A DNA stretch of 9,101 nt from Porphyromonadaceae bacterium (GTDB taxonomy: Bacteria; Bacteroidota; Bacteroidia; Bacteroidales; CAMTPD01). Each line of letters begins with the position of its first letter. Position 1 is the stretch's first letter. The notes under the pieces were generated by a model. It did not search any database and was not told the origin of the DNA. It saw only the letters and a list, made by a program, of their open reading frames with translations. Below, piece after piece: positions 1-6,065 of the stretch. The stretch lies in NCBI GenBank assembly GCA_003447595.1, contig DLYT01000124.1, positions 1,115-10,215 on the forward strand, given 5' to 3'. A program made the position numbers and the translations under genes.

Positions 1-195
1 TACGATGTGATGTTGTTTGGGCATACGCATTTGTGGATGCTGGAAGAGAAAGATGAAGTGCTTTGCTGCAATCCCGGTTCTATCGCACTGCCTAAAGAGG
101 GGCGTCCGGCTACGTTTGCGCTCATCGAAGACGGACAAGTTTCGGTGCGCACCTTGCACGAAGGAGAGATTCTAGCCTTGTATAAAGTAAATTAA
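1..195 (+). CDS. YfcE-type metallophosphoesterase, C-terminal part (5' end outside window)
   Basis: This is the last 64 codons of a calcineurin-like metallophosphoesterase of the YfcE/MJ0936 class, small cytoplasmic metal-dependent phosphodiesterases. The frame is open to the left edge, so the start lies outside the window. Two family motifs are visible: GHTH (19-30), whose histidines belong to the dinuclear metal site, and NPGS (70-81), which follows shortly after in YfcE proteins. The protein ends with TAA at 193-195. The next gene starts 12 bases later on the same strand with no terminator between, so the two are probably co-transcribed. The physiological substrate of this class is poorly defined and is not assigned here. 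The family call is firm; the gene symbol is left blank because most of the protein is missing. Confidence 0.85.
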   Translation, partial: YDVMLFGHTHLWMLEEKDEVLCCNPGSIALPKEGRPATFALIEDGQVSVRTLHEGEILALYKVN

Positions 196-207
196 TTGAT
201 TGAATAT

Positions 208-939
208 ATGCAGAAATACACACATACATATACCGTGCGCGGTTGTGATATGGATCCTGAATACCGATTGCGTAAAGACATTTTGATCTCCTATATGTTT
301 GACTGCTCTTCGCGCGAATGCCAGGAAGTGGGCATGGCTACTTTCGACTTGCAGCAAGAGCGTCGCACGTGGGTACTTACCGACTTGCGCATCGACTACC
401 TTACCGATAAGATGCCTTACTGGCGGGGTGAAGTGAAGATTGAGACGTGGTCGCGTCCCGTAAAGGGCTTGCGTTGGTTCCGCGACTTTGAGGCGTATCA
501 CAACGGAGTTCTCATTGCGCGTGCTACCACCTGCTGGTCGATTATCGATGAAGATACTCGCCGTCCGGTTTATCTCGAACTGCCTTCGGTAAAGTTTGTG
601 CAGCTGCCCGAACTGGTTTTTCCCGACTATAAACCGGCGAAGTTGCAACCCATCGAGCGAACCGACTTTAGTTCGAAGTTCAAGGTGCGCGCCTTCGATA
701 TCGATTTCAACATGCACCTTACCAGCATGCGCTATATAGAGGAGGCGCTCGAGGCTGTTCCGCTCGAACAAACTACGGGCAAAAGCTTGGAACGTATCGA
801 GATTAAATACATGCGCGAGTGTTATCTGCACGACGAGATTACGGTGTCGGTAGAGAAGCAAGCAGAGGGCTTTGCGCATCAGCTTTATTCGCTCGACAAA
901 GAGAGCGAGGTTTCGCGCATGGTGACTGTGTGGAATTGA
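208..939 (+). CDS. Acyl-ACP thioesterase (FatA/FatB family)
   Basis: This enzyme hydrolyses acyl-ACP to release free fatty acid in the cytoplasm and so sets fatty acid chain length and supply. The 243-residue length fits the bacterial double-hotdog acyl-ACP thioesterases. The catalytic region is clear: D166-F-N168-M-H170 matches the D-x-N-x-H motif of plant FatB, and Y-M-R-E204-C205 matches the later conserved Glu-Cys of the second hotdog domain. The N-terminal hotdog carries the family-like stretch RRTWVLTDLRIDY. ATG at 208 is preferred as the start; an in-frame TTG at 196 would add only four residues, and neither has a clear Shine-Dalgarno site, which is usual in Bacteroides. It lies 12 bases after the phosphodiesterase stop and ahead of a strong terminator, so it is probably the last gene of its transcript. 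Chain-length specificity cannot be read from the sequence. Confidence 0.93.
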   Translation: MQKYTHTYTVRGCDMDPEYRLRKDILISYMFDCSSRECQEVGMATFDLQQERRTWVLTDLRIDYLTDKMPYWRGEVKIETWSRPVKGLRWFRDFEAYHNGVLIARATTCWSIIDEDTRRPVYLELPSVKFVQLPELVFPDYKPAKLQPIERTDFSSKFKVRAFDIDFNMHLTSMRYIEEALEAVPLEQTTGKSLERIEIKYMRECYLHDEITVSVEKQAEGFAHQLYSLDKESEVSRMVTVWN

Positions 940-985
940 ACTGCTGCAAATTAAGATCGACTTATTGTATATCTTGATAATAGGG

Positions 986-1022
986 GAGGATAGGCTTGTA
1001 TTCAGGCTTATCCTCTTTTTTT
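986..1022 (+). terminator. Intrinsic terminator after the thioesterase gene
   Basis: A 13-bp stem (986-998 with 1003-1015, two G-T wobbles) closes a four-base loop and is followed directly by seven T residues (1016-1022). It lies 46 bases after the thioesterase stop codon and should end the phosphodiesterase-thioesterase transcript. Confidence 0.92.
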
Positions 1023-1296
1023 ATGGGGTAAAAGCCAGTTTTTGCGCTAGATGATCGGCATTTGCGATCGTTTATTTTCTAACATTCTGTCGTGAAAAGT
1101 CCCGTGATGCGTAACGTAGATCGTTTGTCGTTACTGAGAAGTTTTTTTCAAGCGGTCAAAATGAAAGCAGTTTGGATGTGGGAGAATCAATTTGTGTTGG
1201 CTCAACTCCGGCTCAGTGGCTTGGAGCGATAGGAGGCCGGGCTTTGGTAGGCAGGTTGCAGTGTTGTCGCGATGAGGTCAAATGTTTTCACCGAAC
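1023..1296. other. Intergenic stretch with nothing recognised
   Basis: I see no convincing reading frame, tRNA-like fold, promoter or strong inverted repeat here. Base composition resembles the flanking chromosome and not the AT-rich cassette further right. It separates the thioesterase terminator from the degenerate 22-base repeats. Confidence 0.6.
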
Positions 1297-1561
1297 ACGT
1301 AAAACGTCTTCAATGAAAACTGTTTTCAGTTACCGCGGTGAGTGAAAATAGTCTTCGAGGAGAATGTAAAAAGTCTTCGTGGTGAGTGTGGAAACTCTTC
1401 ACGATGACTGAAAAAAGTCTTTGCAAACATCCAAAAAGGTATTCGAAAGAACCTTGTAAGGTCTTTGCGAGAAGTAAATGACCTTTTTTCGACAACCAAA
1501 CGAGGTTTTTCCAAGAACTAAACAAGCTTTTTTCCCAAACCAAGCATGCTTTTGACTCGAA
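1297..1561. repeat. Degenerate 22-base tandem repeat array, about 12 copies
   Basis: From 1342 to 1561 the sequence falls into ten consecutive units of exactly 22 bases, starting at 1342, 1364, 1386, 1408, 1430, 1452, 1474, 1496, 1518 and 1540. Two less regular units (about 1297-1319 and 1320-1341) come before. Across the ten regular units, unit positions 11, 13 and 14 are always T and position 22 is always A. A purine-rich, A-rich left half (units 1-5 mostly AAAA around positions 4-8) faces a pyrimidine right half (TCTTC around 11-15), so single units can form weak GAAAA/TTTTC dyads. Units drift gradually from left to right, as expected for an old array. The period is not a multiple of three and no coding frame fits. 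From memory, similar 22-base GTGAAAA-type repeats occur between genes in Bacteroides; their function is not known to me. Confidence 0.8.
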
Positions 1562-1681
1562 AGCCGCACAGTGAAGGCTGTTTTGTAGTCGGGGCTGCAT
1601 TTAGGGATCGTTTCGTACCTTCGAAAAGTCCATTTTCTGAACCTGAAAAATCCGCCAATTCTTCCAATCTAGCATGAAAAA

Positions 1682-1733
1682 CCCCTACAAAAACCCTCAA
1701 TCCTTCACTCCCGAATCATACAACCCTCACCCC
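1682..1733 (-). other. G-run cluster on the minus strand (C-rich on plus)
   Basis: Plus-strand C runs at 1682-1685, 1694-1696, 1710-1712, 1724-1726 and 1730-1733 give five G runs of three or four on the minus strand within 52 bases. The surrounding plus strand (about 1676-1742) is almost free of G. The spacing gives loops of about 3 to 13 bases, so a quadruplex is possible but not strongly predicted. No gene is visible here. Confidence 0.4.
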
Positions 1734-1768
1734 AAAACCAACCTTAGTGTAAATAGCGAGTGAAAGAA

Positions 1769-1782
1769 AATTATTAATATGT
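1769..1782 (+). repeat. 14-bp direct repeat, left copy (AATTATTAATATGT)
   Basis: This is identical to 3840-3853 and in the same orientation. The two copies bracket the methyltransferase and endonuclease genes. Each contains the 8-bp palindrome TATTAATA (1772-1779 here). This copy lies about 40 bases upstream of the methyltransferase promoter. It may be a shared regulator site or a scar of cassette insertion; both readings are inference. Confidence 0.55.
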
Positions 1783-1819
1783 TATTATTCATTGTTTGAT
1801 CTTTTAAATGCATTTGATC

Positions 1820-1850
1820 TTTGTCATTAATTATAAATGATTTATATTTG
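1820..1850 (+). promoter_or_regulatory. Bacteroides-type promoter of the methyltransferase gene
   Basis: TTTG at 1820-1823 and TATATTTG at 1843-1850 are separated by 19 bases and match the Bacteroides primary sigma consensus (TTTG, about 19-21 bases, TAnnTTTG). Transcription would start near 1857, leaving a very short leader to either candidate start codon (1868 or 1883). Confidence 0.75.
1832..1846. promoter_or_regulatory. Candidate operator: perfect 7-1-7 palindrome in the promoter spacer
   Basis: TATAAAT-G-ATTTATA is a perfect inverted repeat lying between the -33 and -7 boxes and overlapping the first bases of the -7 box. MerR-family proteins are known to bind palindromes in the promoter spacer, and the gene driven from here has a MerR-like N-terminus. 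That suggests autoregulation, but AT-rich DNA yields palindromes easily and binding is inferred only. Confidence 0.45.
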
Positions 1851-1867
1851 TGGTGTAAACATGTGTA

Positions 1868-2959
1868 ATGTTGATAAAGGATATGGATAAATTATATACG
1901 ATAGGAGAAGCTGCCAAAAAACTTGGAGTTAGTCAAGAAACACTTAGAAGGTGGGATAACAATGGTAAATTTAAAAGTCTTCGTCACCCAATGAATAATT
2001 ACCGTGTTTATTCAGATGCTCAGATTCAGAATTTAGTGCAAGAGATACAACTTGATTGTTTTTATAAACCAATTCATTTAATGAAGGAGGATAGTTTACC
2101 TTTTTTTCAAACAGACTTAGGTGTGCTATATAATCGTGACTGTATAGAGTTTCTAAAAGAGTTGGAGTCAAACTCTGTGGATCTTATCTTTGCGGATCCG
2201 CCTTATAATATAAAAAAAGCAGAATGGGATGTTTTTGATTCACAGAGTGATTATCTAGATTGGACTGTAGAATGGGTAAAAGAGGCCCAAAGAGTTTTGT
2301 CAAAAAAAGGGTCACTATATATTTGTGGATTTTCAGAGATTCTTGCAGATATAAAGTATGTCTCTGCTCCATATTTTAAAGGATGTAGATGGCTTGTTTG
2401 GTATTATAGAAATAAAGCAAACTTAGGAAAAGATTGGGGTAGATCTCACGAAAGTATTCTTCATTTTAGGAAGAGTAATGAAACTATTTTTAATATAGAT
2501 GAAGTGCGTATACCATACAATGAGCATACTATGCGTTACCCTAAGCGGACTCAAGCAGAAACATCACAATATGCTAAAGGTAAAAATAGTCAGAAATATG
2601 AATGGGAACCCAATCCATTAGGTGCAAAACCAAAAGATGTTTTAGAAATTCCTACTATATCAAATGGATCATGGGAGAGATGTGCTCATGAAACTCAAAA
2701 GCCAGTAGAATTATTGAGGAAAATAATTCTATCCTCATCGAATGAGGATAGTTATATTTTAGACCCTTTCGGAGGTTCAGGTACGACTTTTGCCGTTGCA
2801 GAGGCGTATAAACGCAAATGGATTGGAATTGAAAAAGAAGTTGGTTATTGTAAAGTTATAGAACAGCGTCTTTCTGACACAAGTCATATAGCCCGTATTT
2901 TATCAGCTAAAGATGAAATTGAATCTCAATTAAGAAGAAATAATTTAAGAGTTAAATAA
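1868..2959 (+). CDS. Beta-class DNA methyltransferase (type II R-M) with N-terminal MerR-like HTH
   Basis: This is a site-specific amino-methyltransferase that modifies the host's copies of the recognition site. Numbering from ATG 1868 (363 aa), residues 9-57 (YTIGEAAKKLGVSQETLRRWD, then RVYSDAQI) form a MerR/excisionase-like winged HTH. Motif IV DPPY is at 110-113, HETQKP at 274-279, and the SAM-binding motif DPFGGSGTT at 299-307. Motif IV preceding motif I is the beta-class order shared with M.RsrI and M.HinfI, and DPPY favours N6-adenine over N4-cytosine. The segment at about 165-270 should hold target recognition; the target sequence is not readable. An in-frame ATG at 1883 (MDKLYTIG) gives a more usual HTH N-terminus and is a real alternative start. 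The gene is AT-rich compared with the flanks, suggesting transfer. It converges on the endonuclease gene with overlapping ends. The HTH is unusual and may repress the gene's own promoter. Confidence 0.92.
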   Translation: MLIKDMDKLYTIGEAAKKLGVSQETLRRWDNNGKFKSLRHPMNNYRVYSDAQIQNLVQEIQLDCFYKPIHLMKEDSLPFFQTDLGVLYNRDCIEFLKELESNSVDLIFADPPYNIKKAEWDVFDSQSDYLDWTVEWVKEAQRVLSKKGSLYICGFSEILADIKYVSAPYFKGCRWLVWYYRNKANLGKDWGRSHESILHFRKSNETIFNIDEVRIPYNEHTMRYPKRTQAETSQYAKGKNSQKYEWEPNPLGAKPKDVLEIPTISNGSWERCAHETQKPVELLRKIILSSSNEDSYILDPFGGSGTTFAVAEAYKRKWIGIEKEVGYCKVIEQRLSDTSHIARILSAKDEIESQLRRNNLRVK

Positions 2960-3835
2960 TACAAAAACATCATTTGTAATAAGTTCTGAAAAGCGTTTCA
3001 TATACTTATTAAAAGGACTTTTTAATGCAGTAGGAGGCGGATCTAGATAGTATACGCCTTCTATTTGCGTTAGAAATTGTGTATATACCATAAATAAACC
3101 AGATACTAGAGTGAATGAGATATCACTGTTTTCTTTTCTTTGTACATCGTTGTTAAATATTCCAATAACTTTCTGAGGATGTTTTACGAATCTTTCGAGA
3201 AGAATTTTATCTATAAACATCTTACCCATACGATCTTTAGATGTTGTTTTAACAGAAACAACAATCTCTTTGTCATCCAAATATTCTGATGTAGAGTTAA
3301 CTTTTTCAGTCGAGGATAATATTAAATCATTTTCGCATTTATATATTTTTTCACCTTCTTCACTTGCATATGGGATTCTTAATACAACTCGCTTATTTGC
3401 AATTCCTATTTCATCGAATATTACTCTAATTAATTCTTCAAAACGATTACCGACATGCTTTCTAGAGCTGTTTGGATCAACGAGTAAATCTAATCCAGCT
3501 CCTATTGATTGCTGAATTGTATATAAAAAAGAATTAATATTAAACTTCTCTCTATCGGTAAATTTTGTTTCTCCTATTTTTATTTTGAATAGTGTTTCTT
3601 TAAGTAAAATATAGGCTGAGTGAAATTCATCATTATTATTAATGTAAAGTGTTTTGTTTATTGGGCGAATATACTTTTTAGTCCCAGCCATATCGGAGAC
3701 AGAAATAGTATAGTCATTTTTATCAACAGAGTGACTAAGAACATTAGGCATATATTCTTTTACTCGTTTAGCAATATTATAAAATTCGTCTAACGTCTTT
3801 TTGGGTTGTTGGAGGTCTTTATTTAGTGGGAGCAT
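2945..3835 (-). CDS. Putative type II restriction endonuclease (PD-(D/E)XK type)
   Basis: This 296-residue soluble protein is called an endonuclease from its motifs and its convergent pairing with the methyltransferase; I do not recognise its family by name. Its centre resembles a PD-(D/E)XK nuclease core: a helix with GNRFEELIRVIF (129-140), a strand ending KCEND170, then IVVSVK196TTSKDR. D170 and K196 are the likely metal and catalytic residues. The usual acidic residue two before the lysine is Ser194, so an acid may come from elsewhere (E133, E134 or E168 are candidates). The basic KTTSKDR tail after the core strand recalls several type II endonucleases. No ATPase or helicase motifs are present, which argues against types I and III. 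The ATG at 3835 was chosen as the first Met of a well-filled frame. The recognition site should match the methyltransferase but cannot be inferred. AT-rich, like its partner. Confidence 0.75.
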   Translation of the reverse strand: MLPLNKDLQQPKKTLDEFYNIAKRVKEYMPNVLSHSVDKNDYTISVSDMAGTKKYIRPINKTLYINNNDEFHSAYILLKETLFKIKIGETKFTDREKFNINSFLYTIQQSIGAGLDLLVDPNSSRKHVGNRFEELIRVIFDEIGIANKRVVLRIPYASEEGEKIYKCENDLILSSTEKVNSTSEYLDDKEIVVSVKTTSKDRMGKMFIDKILLERFVKHPQKVIGIFNNDVQRKENSDISFTLVSGLFMVYTQFLTQIEGVYYLDPPPTALKSPFNKYMKRFSELITNDVFVLFNS

Positions 3836-3839
3836 AATT

Positions 3840-3853
3840 AATTATTAATATGT
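3840..3853 (+). repeat. 14-bp direct repeat, right copy (AATTATTAATATGT)
   Basis: This is the second copy of the sequence at 1769-1782, starting five bases upstream of the endonuclease start codon. It would lie inside the endonuclease mRNA leader if transcription starts near 3878, so a protein bound to its TATTAATA core (3843-3850) could hinder endonuclease expression. That role is inferred. Confidence 0.55.
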
Positions 3854-3884
3854 AATGTGTTGAAAAAATAATAGGTCCATATGG

Positions 3885-3892
3885 CAAATATA
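3885..3892 (-). promoter_or_regulatory. Candidate -7 box of the endonuclease promoter
   Basis: On the minus strand this reads TATATTTG, the same octamer as in the methyltransferase promoter and a match to TAnnTTTG. It is 50 bases upstream of the endonuclease ATG. No TTTG is found at the expected distance upstream, so the promoter would be weaker than that of the methyltransferase. This would suit protection preceding cleavage. Confidence 0.4.
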
Positions 3893-4031
3893 ACAAAACT
3901 ATTTGAAAATTATAGACGGAAAATGTAAACAAATAAGCTTGAATATTTACATGAGGAGTATATAGTAGAGATGCTTAATACTATAAGATATAAGAAAGAA
4001 CATGTTCAAGTTAAAAGGAGAGATGTTTTGA

Positions 4032-4193
4032 TTAAATATGTTTAAAACCTTTGATTGTGTAAAGAAGTATTTGACTCGTATAAAAAGCGTATGCTTCTTC
4101 ATCAAACTTAGCTCTTTCTTTTGATCCGTGTTTGCCAAACTGTTTCTCCAGTATAGCGCTGTAGTTAACGATTTGATGATTGTTTGTCTCCAT
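4032..4193 (-). pseudogene. Truncated XRE/HigA-type antitoxin gene, N-terminal remnant
   Basis: The frame from ATG 4193 encodes 53 residues: METNNHQIVNYSAILEKQFG, a linker GSKERAKFDEEA, then YAFYTSQILL and an unrelated tail YTIKGFKHI before TAA. From my knowledge of the family, the part up to QILL matches the N-terminal arm of the HTH antitoxins common in Bacteroidales, where QILL is followed by an ARKEA...TQ-type helix-turn-helix of about 60 more residues. Here similarity stops at about nucleotide 4062, just before the HTH should begin, and I cannot find the rest in any frame to the left (4031 down to 3836). No toxin reading frame is seen on its upstream side (4194-4378). It could instead be a small intact peptide gene, but the abrupt loss of resemblance favours a remnant cut during rearrangement near the R-M cassette. 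Confidence 0.6.
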
Positions 4194-4322
4194 AATATGC
4201 TTTTAGAGTTTAGAAGAAGATTGGTAAATATAGATAAAGTTGTTTGATTAGCTGCGGCATTGAATATATTTACGATTATTCGATAGATAATTTTAGTCTT
4301 TAAGCAATTCTATTATAACTAT

Positions 4323-4362
4323 ATCTCTTGTATTTTCTTTGTGCAAAGAAGATACAAGAGAT
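4323..4362 (-). terminator. Long hairpin downstream of the glycosidase gene
   Basis: Arms 4323-4341 and 4344-4362 pair over 19 bases with a single non-Watson-Crick position (a G-T wobble on one strand), leaving a two-base centre. It begins 16 bases after the glycosidase stop. Neither strand has a long T tract directly after it, so it may act as a 3'-end stabiliser or an imperfect terminator. Position argues that it ends the leftward operon. Confidence 0.6.
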
Positions 4363-4378
4363 AGAATAGTAAATCTTC

Positions 4379-5317
4379 TTATTGAAGGAGCTTTTGTGCG
4401 GTCTTTTTATCTACTTTGAAGGCTGTGCCGTGGCGGGTGCCTTTGGGAAAGGTGATTTGATCGGATACGTCTTCCCATGTTTTCCCGCCGTCGCTAGAGC
4501 GAACGGCTCCGTATTTTCCTTCCATGTATTTATCGAAATAAACGTAGATGTATTTCCCTACTTGCAGAGGTGAGGCTCCTTCGGCCCAGTAGTTGCCTGT
4601 GATAGGTTCCGAGACTGCGGTAGGAAAGCCTTTCTTTAAGTCGCGGGTACGCGTAACACGGATGTTCTTTTGTGGAGGATTGGGGTTTTCGTTCTTGACA
4701 AAAAACAAATACTCGTTGCCTTGTTGTAAGATAGCTCCGTCGATTACGCTAAAGTCAGGATTGAAGAAGATCGCCGTTGGGGAAAACGTTTCGAAGTCTG
4801 GCGTTGTCACAAAGTATTGTCTGTGATTCAACCCTTTTTCGGTCTCACTTTCGGCAACGGGCGAATGCATCCCCGGGATGGTCGATGCCCAGATAATGTA
4901 ATACAGTTTGCTTTTGGAGTCGTAGAAGACTTCGGGTGCCCAGCTGTTTTTGGTTTCGGGAATATGATTCATAACCGGGATGATTTGCTGGTTGCTCCAA
5001 TTGATTAAGTCGGCCGATGAAGCATGTCCGATATGTTTGTCCCACCATCCGGTAGTCCATACCATGTGAAACAAGCCGTCTTCTCCTTGCACGATACTCG
5101 GGTCGCGCATCAATTTATCTTTACCAAGTTGCGGCGTAAGAAAGCTCTTTCCATCTGCAACCGGTGTCCATTGCAGTCCGTCTTCACTATAAGCAAAGTG
5201 CAAACCGTCTTCACCGTTGCCTGTAAAATACGAGAATAGATATACGTCTTTTGCAAATAGCGAGGCGCAATAGCAAAAGAGAACCAAACAAAAGGATGCT
5301 ATACGATAGTTTTTCAT
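4379..5317 (-). CDS. Secreted GH43-like glycosidase (five-bladed beta-propeller)
   Basis: A 312-residue exported protein with a glycoside hydrolase family 43-like pattern, probably a periplasmic exo-acting enzyme on plant or host glycans. Residues 1-22 form a signal peptide (hydrophobic core IASFCLVLFCYCASLFA, likely cleavage before KD); the cysteines do not fit a good lipobox. Candidate catalytic acids in family order are D72 in MRDPSI (base), D193 in VIDGAI (pKa modulator) and E246 in WAEGAS (acid). WAPEVFYD (127-133) and a late RHGTAF (295-300) also fit the family. Repeated aromatic strands such as LYYIIWAS and YIYVYFDKY suggest propeller blades. ATG 5317 is chosen because the signal peptide starts there; the frame runs further upstream into the preceding gene. 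It lies 22 bases after the permease stop with no visible promoter, so it is probably co-transcribed. Exact substrate is unknown. Confidence 0.82.
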   Translation of the reverse strand: MKNYRIASFCLVLFCYCASLFAKDVYLFSYFTGNGEDGLHFAYSEDGLQWTPVADGKSFLTPQLGKDKLMRDPSIVQGEDGLFHMVWTTGWWDKHIGHASSADLINWSNQQIIPVMNHIPETKNSWAPEVFYDSKSKLYYIIWASTIPGMHSPVAESETEKGLNHRQYFVTTPDFETFSPTAIFFNPDFSVIDGAILQQGNEYLFFVKNENPNPPQKNIRVTRTRDLKKGFPTAVSEPITGNYWAEGASPLQVGKYIYVYFDKYMEGKYGAVRSSDGGKTWEDVSDQITFPKGTRHGTAFKVDKKTAQKLLQ

Positions 5318-5339
5318 GTTGAAGATTATTTGAAAGCGA

Positions 5340-6053
5340 TTAAACAAAACGTTCGCGTTTTTGCAGGTTTTGCATGGCAATAAGCAAAGCAACCACACAG
5401 CCTACAGCCAGAAACATTCGGTTTTTGAAGATGATATCTTGCCAGATAACCATGTTCATGTCTCTGATTTCACTAAAGGGATTGAGAAAGATATCCCACA
5501 TGCTATTCTGTAAGATGCCGTTGCGGGTAATGAAAAAGGAAGCAAGTCCTACTACAATCATTACGATTGATGTTCCGCTACCACTACGAATAATGGTAGA
5601 GAACATAAAGGCTAGATTTCCTAAAAACAAGACCGGCAGCATGATGCTATTGGCAATCTGAAACGGATTGACTTCATAGAGCATGATGGATCCGATAAAA
5701 GCAAAGACGATGAGTAACAAATAAACCAAAATGTAGATCATTACCAATCGGATCAGCCATACCTTGAATCGGTAGTTGGGGATGCCGAAGATGATCTCAA
5801 GGATCTTGCTGTCTTCATCGTTTTGAATGCTGAATGAAGTGGGGTAGAATACGATGAGTAGCGACGGAAAAAACAGGAGTTGGTATACTAATCCTGTATT
5901 CAACTCGGCGTTGTTCCAAACACTTAAGAACATGGTCAGCATGTAAAATACCAACGATGCCAGCAGAAACCAAATGAATTTATTGGCAAAGATAATCTCT
6001 GTGTTGTATTTGGTCATTGGAACAACTGTAGATAACAGGTCTTTTATTTTCAT
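5340..6053 (-). CDS. ABC transporter permease (ABC-2-like, six membrane segments)
   Basis: A 237-residue inner-membrane protein with about six hydrophobic segments: roughly 27-46, 55-74, 98-126, 136-155, 160-176 and 213-230. The N-terminus (MKIKDLLSTVVPMTKYNTEI) is cytoplasmic and amphipathic, and the C-terminus ends in a basic QKRERFV. A polar loop with SIQNDEDSKILEIIFGIP after the second helix resembles the coupling region of ABC-2-type exporters, which touches the ATPase. It has no ATPase of its own and starts 12 bases after the RND-ABC fusion gene, whose C-terminal ABC domain is the obvious partner. An internal ATG at codon 13 is a possible alternative start. No substrate can be assigned. 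It could also be an assembly or accessory membrane protein, but operon position makes the permease role likely. Confidence 0.78.
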   Translation of the reverse strand: MKIKDLLSTVVPMTKYNTEIIFANKFIWFLLASLVFYMLTMFLSVWNNAELNTGLVYQLLFFPSLLIVFYPTSFSIQNDEDSKILEIIFGIPNYRFKVWLIRLVMIYILVYLLLIVFAFIGSIMLYEVNPFQIANSIMLPVLFLGNLAFMFSTIIRSGSGTSIVMIVVGLASFFITRNGILQNSMWDIFLNPFSEIRDMNMVIWQDIIFKNRMFLAVGCVVALLIAMQNLQKRERFV

Positions 6054-6065
6054 GATTACTAGAGT

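Larger units (their letters stand above)
1769..3853. other. AT-rich type II restriction-modification cassette, probably acquired
   Basis: The two convergent genes and their upstream regions are visibly richer in A and T than the thioesterase on the left and the transporter genes on the right. A perfect 14-bp direct repeat marks both ends. No integrase, transposase, tRNA or attachment-site gene is present in the window, so the route of entry is unknown. The limits given are those of the repeats and are tentative. Confidence 0.55.
3854..4378. other. AT-rich intergenic region between R-M cassette and glycosidase gene
   Basis: Besides the candidate -7 box, the antitoxin remnant and the hairpin listed separately, I see no supported gene. 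The stretch 3900-4030 has only short frames of low-complexity composition. The stretch 4194-4320 has none worth calling. Confidence 0.6.

Noticed and set aside
172..879. A 235-codon minus-strand frame opposite the thioesterase
   Set aside because: It mirrors a gene with clear catalytic motifs on the plus strand, has no recognisable domain, and is best explained as a shadow of codon bias.
1190..1255. A possible structured RNA around the GC-rich stretch CTCCGGCTCAG...CTTGGAG
   Set aside because: Only four Watson-Crick pairs plus two wobbles can be formed, with no flanking promoter or T tract.
1297..1561. CRISPR array
   Set aside because: There are no unique spacers between conserved repeats. 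The 22-base units are directly adjacent and drift gradually, and no cas genes are present.
1310..1700. Minus-strand frames of 96 and 60 codons across the intergenic region
   Set aside because: They run through the 22-base repeats, whose period is not a multiple of three. Their proteins are low-complexity echoes of the repeats, with no domain or initiation signal.
1868..2040. The MerR-like N-terminus as a separate excisionase gene
   Set aside because: It is in frame with the methyltransferase with no stop between them, and a continuous segment of about 50 residues links it to the catalytic domain.
3971..4045. A 24-codon plus-strand frame starting MLNTIRYKKE after an AGGAG-like sequence
   Set aside because: Too short to judge, no promoter with both boxes, and the AGGAG is 12 or more bases from the ATG. 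It cannot be supported as a gene.
3947..4138. A 63-codon minus-strand frame overlapping the antitoxin remnant
   Set aside because: It lies in a different frame from the recognisable antitoxin N-terminus, and its Phe/Ile/Tyr/Asn-rich sequence is what random AT-rich DNA gives.
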